Shown piece by piece: positions 62,801-64,000 of a stretch of 64,000 nt of DNA. The notes under the pieces are model-generated. The model was not told the origin of the DNA and ran no database searches. It saw only the letters and a program-made list of their open reading frames with translations. Source of the DNA: Bugulina stolonifera (lineage: Eukaryota; Bryozoa; Gymnolaemata; Cheilostomatida; Bugulidae); contig OW285188.1 in the NCBI GenBank assembly GCA_935421135.1, forward strand, positions 27,378,433 to 27,442,432. Direction: 5' to 3'. The first letter of the stretch is position 1; every line of letters begins with the position of its first letter. The position numbers and the translations under genes are program-made.

Positions 62801-63333
62801 ATGCTGGGTAATGCTGGGTGATGAGTCACAGTAGATCTGTTGAATAGAGAGGAGTTGGTATCTGCCCTCATTACCTCCCTTCTCAACCCACTGCCAGCCT
62901 TTCACCAACCACCCACATGTTACTCTATTAGCATATATGATAGAAACCTTGCATGGTTGTCTACATGTACAGATGTGTTAGCTAGTTGGTACATAAGGAT
63001 GGTAGTTAGCAGTAAGTGAAAGTGTATGTATATATGACTTTAGAATACAGCATAGTACATTATATACATGTATATAACGTACATGTACATGTACATTATA
63101 TACATGTATTTCACACCAATCTAATTCTTTTATAGCCACTATTGATAATATTCTACCATGTCATACAGTTACATACATATATTATATATTATTAGGATGT
63201 GCTGAGAAATTACCACTAGAACTGGTCATATCGCCAGAAATGAAATCATACATAATGTCAGACGAAGAGTGGAAGCCAAGTTCTGATTATTTCTACCTCA
63301 GAGTTAAAAGATTGGTAGATGATATCCTTTTCA
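32884..63333 (+). CDS. MED23: Mediator complex subunit 23, 24 exons (3' end beyond window)
   Basis: Tail-module subunit of Mediator, linking activators to RNA polymerase II in the nucleus. Exons: 32884-32937, 34462-34581, 34815-34939, 35054-35165, 39866-39958, 40199-40306, 40786-40968, 41105-41194, 41330-41533, 42182-42483, 42892-42989, 43386-43548, 44711-44856, 46558-46726, 50560-50726, 51536-51733, 54949-55018, 55639-55692, 56108-56288, 57803-57970, 58760-58885, 61697-61808, 62069-62167, 63196-63333 (or 63314). They encode about 1090 residues; human MED23 has about 1370. Matches along the length, as remembered: RRIIGGVDYK, RNACLLPSYFA, AYVWRLELRNLRFP, RDHLMWMLQQ, ICNAYSTSE, QVALSPALVETCARLLVY, RLTHMQPHYRMKILS, SEELNRILVLTLARA, DRFILCLSMR, KYPEFLFYEG, DVVIHRLIE and DKPVTYLYNTLHYY. 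Exon phases close throughout. Introns are swollen by minisatellites. Confidence 0.95.
35181..39584 (+). repeat. 4.4-kb array of a 32-bp unit in MED23 intron 4 (about 138 copies)
   Basis: Unit ATCAGTAGAT[TTGG/TTAG/TCAG] then ATTGTTCATAGGCTCTCTT, very uniform, with three main variants at the NN positions and rarer CATCGG and TTATTAG forms. It starts 15 bp after the exon 4 donor (GTAGTA at 35166). TTATCAGTAGAT in each unit resembles the exon 4/donor junction TTATAAGGTAGTA, so it may have been seeded there, but not in exact register. Confidence 0.97.
40296..40740 (+). repeat. 20-bp array in register with the MED23 exon 6 donor
   Basis: About 22 copies of CACTGGGTGAATGACCTTTA. The first copy contains the last codons of exon 6 (CAC TGG) and the real donor GTGAGT at 40307; later units keep GTGAGT, GTGAAT, GTGAAC or decay to GTTAAT. 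The preceding exon bases CCCTTACACTGG match the unit CCTTTACACTGG in 11 of 12 positions. Confidence 0.95.
41536..42112 (+). repeat. 18-bp array at the MED23 exon 9 donor
   Basis: More than 30 copies of CAGTATTATATACACATA, with CAGTAGTATA and shortened variants. It begins two bases after the donor GT at 41534 (GTCAGTAGTATATACAC), so the donor's downstream bases belong to the first unit. Confidence 0.9.
43549..43765 (+). repeat. 27-bp array in register with the MED23 exon 12 donor
   Basis: Eight units each start with GTAAGTACAT, the true donor being the first (43549), followed by 43576 and 43603. Most units end in CAGCT, TAGCT or AACT, resembling the last exon bases (ATGCT). All eight keep an optimal GTAAGT donor. 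Confidence 0.95.
44466..44575 (+). repeat. Short tandem repeat in MED23 intron 12
   Basis: Three to four imperfect copies of a roughly 30-bp unit containing GAGTGATGCAGTAATACGTT and ACGTGACA. Confidence 0.8.
46040..46175 (+). repeat. Short tandem repeat in MED23 intron 13
   Basis: About five copies around TGTTGCAGCCCTTAACA with GTGATC or GTTGGGTC variants. The rest of intron 13 (44857-46557) holds nothing I recognise. Confidence 0.8.
46727..48066 (+). repeat. 38-bp array in register with the MED23 exon 14 donor (about 35 copies)
   Basis: Units begin GTACTGTATATCCCCTCTTA and end with CAGCTGCATATAAG. The first unit begins at the true donor (46727), and the last 16 or so bases of exon 14 (AATCAGCTGCATATAAG) are the same as the unit's end. 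Three end types (GCATATAAG, GCACATAGG, GGCGTATAAAG) recur in a set order, a higher-order structure. Confidence 0.96.
48415..48510 (+). mobile_element. Truncated copy of the PIF/Harbinger-like MITE
   Basis: AGGTGTCTTCACGACCT and the next 80 bases match the left half of the element at 30921 with several substitutions. The right terminus is missing. Confidence 0.8.
48780..48880 (-). mobile_element. tRNA-derived SINE, minus strand, probable
   Basis: On the minus strand, GATGGTGGTGGGATTGTTAA (A-box side) is followed about 35 nt later by GCCAGGTTCAAGTCACACTC (B-box side). Located in MED23 intron 14. Confidence 0.45.
48867..49022. repeat. 22-bp array built from the SINE head
   Basis: Seven copies of AACAATCCCACCACCATCCT plus TT. 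On the minus strand the unit is the first 22 bases of the adjoining SINE-like sequence, so the repeat expanded the SINE's 5' end. Confidence 0.8.
49370..49515 (+). repeat. 15-bp AT-rich repeat
   Basis: Imperfect copies of AATTCTACAATATAC in MED23 intron 14. The remaining intron DNA, 49516-50559, shows nothing I recognise. Confidence 0.75.
51750..51862 (+). repeat. Short GTATGTAGTATGTAC repeat near the MED23 exon 16 donor
   Basis: About six irregular copies starting some 20 bp after the donor GTGAGT at 51734. Not in register with the junction. Confidence 0.75.
52100..52855 (+). repeat. 52-bp array in MED23 intron 16 (about 14 copies)
   Basis: The unit contains ACATGTCACACATTATACAA and a second half with ACATGTCACACACATACAAG, so it is itself a diverged dimer. 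Copies recur every 52 bp (52117, 52169 and on). Confidence 0.92.
52856..54948. other. MED23 intron 16, remainder
   Basis: A few copies of GACAGCATAGGG(T/C)GAG lie at about 52990-53090. Otherwise no exon, array or mobile-element end was recognised. Confidence 0.5.
56338..56512 (+). repeat. 33-bp array in MED23 intron 19 (five copies)
   Basis: CAGTATACACTGAGGTCTAC then ATGCTCACTAGTA, five copies starting 50 bp after the exon 19 donor at 56289. The following 56513-57802 holds a short GTAATCTACCCTGTCTCTAC duplication near 56740-56810 and otherwise nothing recognised. Confidence 0.88.
57971..58375 (+). repeat. About 20-bp array adjoining the MED23 exon 20 donor
   Basis: Around 19 copies of TATTGTATTACTAGATC[GA]G. 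The exon 20 end and donor (CATTCA then GTATGATTTTGTATTA) resemble unit variants GATCAGTATTGTATTACTA, so this array may also start at the junction, less exactly than others. Confidence 0.88.
58895..59030 (+). repeat. 41-bp array (three copies) after the MED23 exon 21 donor
   Basis: GTATAGTAGATATACTACAT then ACATGTACATAGTATAGTC repeated three times, starting about 10 bp after the donor GTGAGT at 58886. Confidence 0.85.
59045..60868. mobile_element. 1.8-kb DNA transposon with about 45-bp inverted repeats, in MED23 intron 21
   Basis: Left ACCGGTACCGGAAAAACACC, GAACAGCGGAATGGAA; right end is its inverse with few mismatches. The flanks ATTCTA just before 59045 and just after 60868 suggest a target-site duplication. 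It encodes no recognisable transposase and is interrupted by a second element at 59837-60517. Confidence 0.8.
59837..60517. mobile_element. hAT-like element nested in the 1.8-kb transposon
   Basis: Ends CAGCGGCGGATCCAGGGA and, inverted, CAGTGGCGGATCCAGGAA, a terminus style typical of hAT elements. It carries a GC-rich block (60317-60420) with runs of C and G. The flanks are both T-rich (ATTATTTT / ATTTTATT), so an 8-bp duplication is not clean. Confidence 0.7.
60869..61696. other. MED23 intron 21, 3' part
   Basis: AT-rich intron between the transposon and exon 22. No further feature recognised. Confidence 0.5.
62228..62335 (+). repeat. About 19-bp repeat in MED23 intron 23
   Basis: Five copies of GTATAGTGTACTGTTGTAT. 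The open minus-strand frame crossing it is an artefact. Confidence 0.85.
62752..62822 (+). repeat. 10-bp repeat ATGCTGGGTA
   Basis: Seven perfect tandem copies in MED23 intron 23. Confidence 0.92.
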
Positions 63334-63348
63334 GTACAACACTTCTTT

Positions 63349-64000
63349 CATACTCTTAGAGAAGGTTATATATTACTGTAACATACCCTTAGAGAAGGTT
63401 ATATTACTCTAACATATACTTAGAGAAGGTTATATTACTCTAACATACCCTTAGAGAAGGTTATATCACTGTAACATACACTTAGAGAAGGTTATATTAC
63501 TCTAACATACCCTTAGAGAAGGTTATATCACTGTAACATACACTTAGAGAAGGTTATATTACTCTAACATATACTTAGAGAAGGTTATATTGCTCTAACA
63601 TATACTTAGAGAAGGTTATATATTACTGTAACATACCCTTAGAGAAGGTTATATTACTCTAACATACCCTTAGAGAAGGTTATATCACTGTAACATACAC
63701 TTAGAGAAGGTTATATATTACTCTAACATATACTTAGAGAAGGTTATATCACTGTAACATACACTTAGAGAAGGTTATATTACTCTAACATATACTTAGA
63801 GAAGGTTATATTACTCTAACATATACTTAGAGAAGGTTATATATTACTCTAACATATACTTAGAGAAGGTTATATATTACTCTAACATATACTTAGAGAA
63901 GGTTATATTACTGTAACATACCCTTAGAGAAGGTTATATTACTGTAACATACCCTTAGAGAAGGTTATATTACTCTAACATACCCTTAGAGAAGGTTATA
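63349..64000 (+). repeat. 31-bp array at the window end
   Basis: About 20 copies of ACTTAGAGAAGGTTATATTA then CTCTAACATAT, with CCCTTAG and length variants, starting 15 bp after the likely exon 24 end and running off the window. Confidence 0.92.

Overview
This window is animal nuclear DNA, AT-rich, with compact multi-exon genes, GT-AG introns and an extreme load of intronic minisatellites and small DNA transposons. The genes (GALNS, an arrestin-fold protein, MTERF3, an aldo/keto reductase, MED23) are ordinary metazoan genes. The compactness, the repeat style and the frequent palindrome TACATGTA suggest a marine invertebrate, possibly a sponge; that placement is inference. No bacterial, CRISPR or operon features were seen.

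Layout. 385-1497 (+): the last four exons of N-acetylgalactosamine-6-sulfatase. 2341-7198 (-): a nine-exon arrestin-domain gene, tail-to-tail with GALNS. 7199-12410: intergenic DNA with a dead LINE fragment and a possible two-exon end of a small unrecognised gene. 12411-20824 (-): complete six-exon MTERF3. Its fourth intron holds about 120 copies of a 27-bp satellite, split by a 3-kb foldback transposon. 20825-29311: intergenic DNA with tRNA-like SINE pieces, one broken LINE, one full-length LINE ORF and a 355-bp MITE. 29312-32010 (+): complete seven-exon aldo/keto reductase. 32884 to the window end (+): 24 exons of Mediator subunit MED23, whose last part lies beyond the window. MED23 introns carry at least a dozen tandem arrays, including a 4.4-kb array of a 32-bp unit, plus a nested pair of DNA transposons.

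The genes form no pathway: lysosomal sulfatase, trafficking adaptor, mitochondrial transcription/ribosome factor, cytosolic reductase and a transcription coactivator are simply neighbours. All exon boundaries were worked out by hand from splice sites, reading phase and remembered family sequence, and the phases close throughout the three complete genes.

The most notable observation is a pattern in the repeats. At least five arrays run in exact register through a real 5' splice site, and one through a real 3' splice site. Each repeat unit therefore carries a copy of the junction, often with coding bases. The clearest cases are arrestin intron 8, MTERF3 intron 4, AKR intron 4, and MED23 introns 6, 12 and 14. 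This points to a recurrent process that amplifies exon-intron boundaries, leaving rows of potential decoy splice sites.
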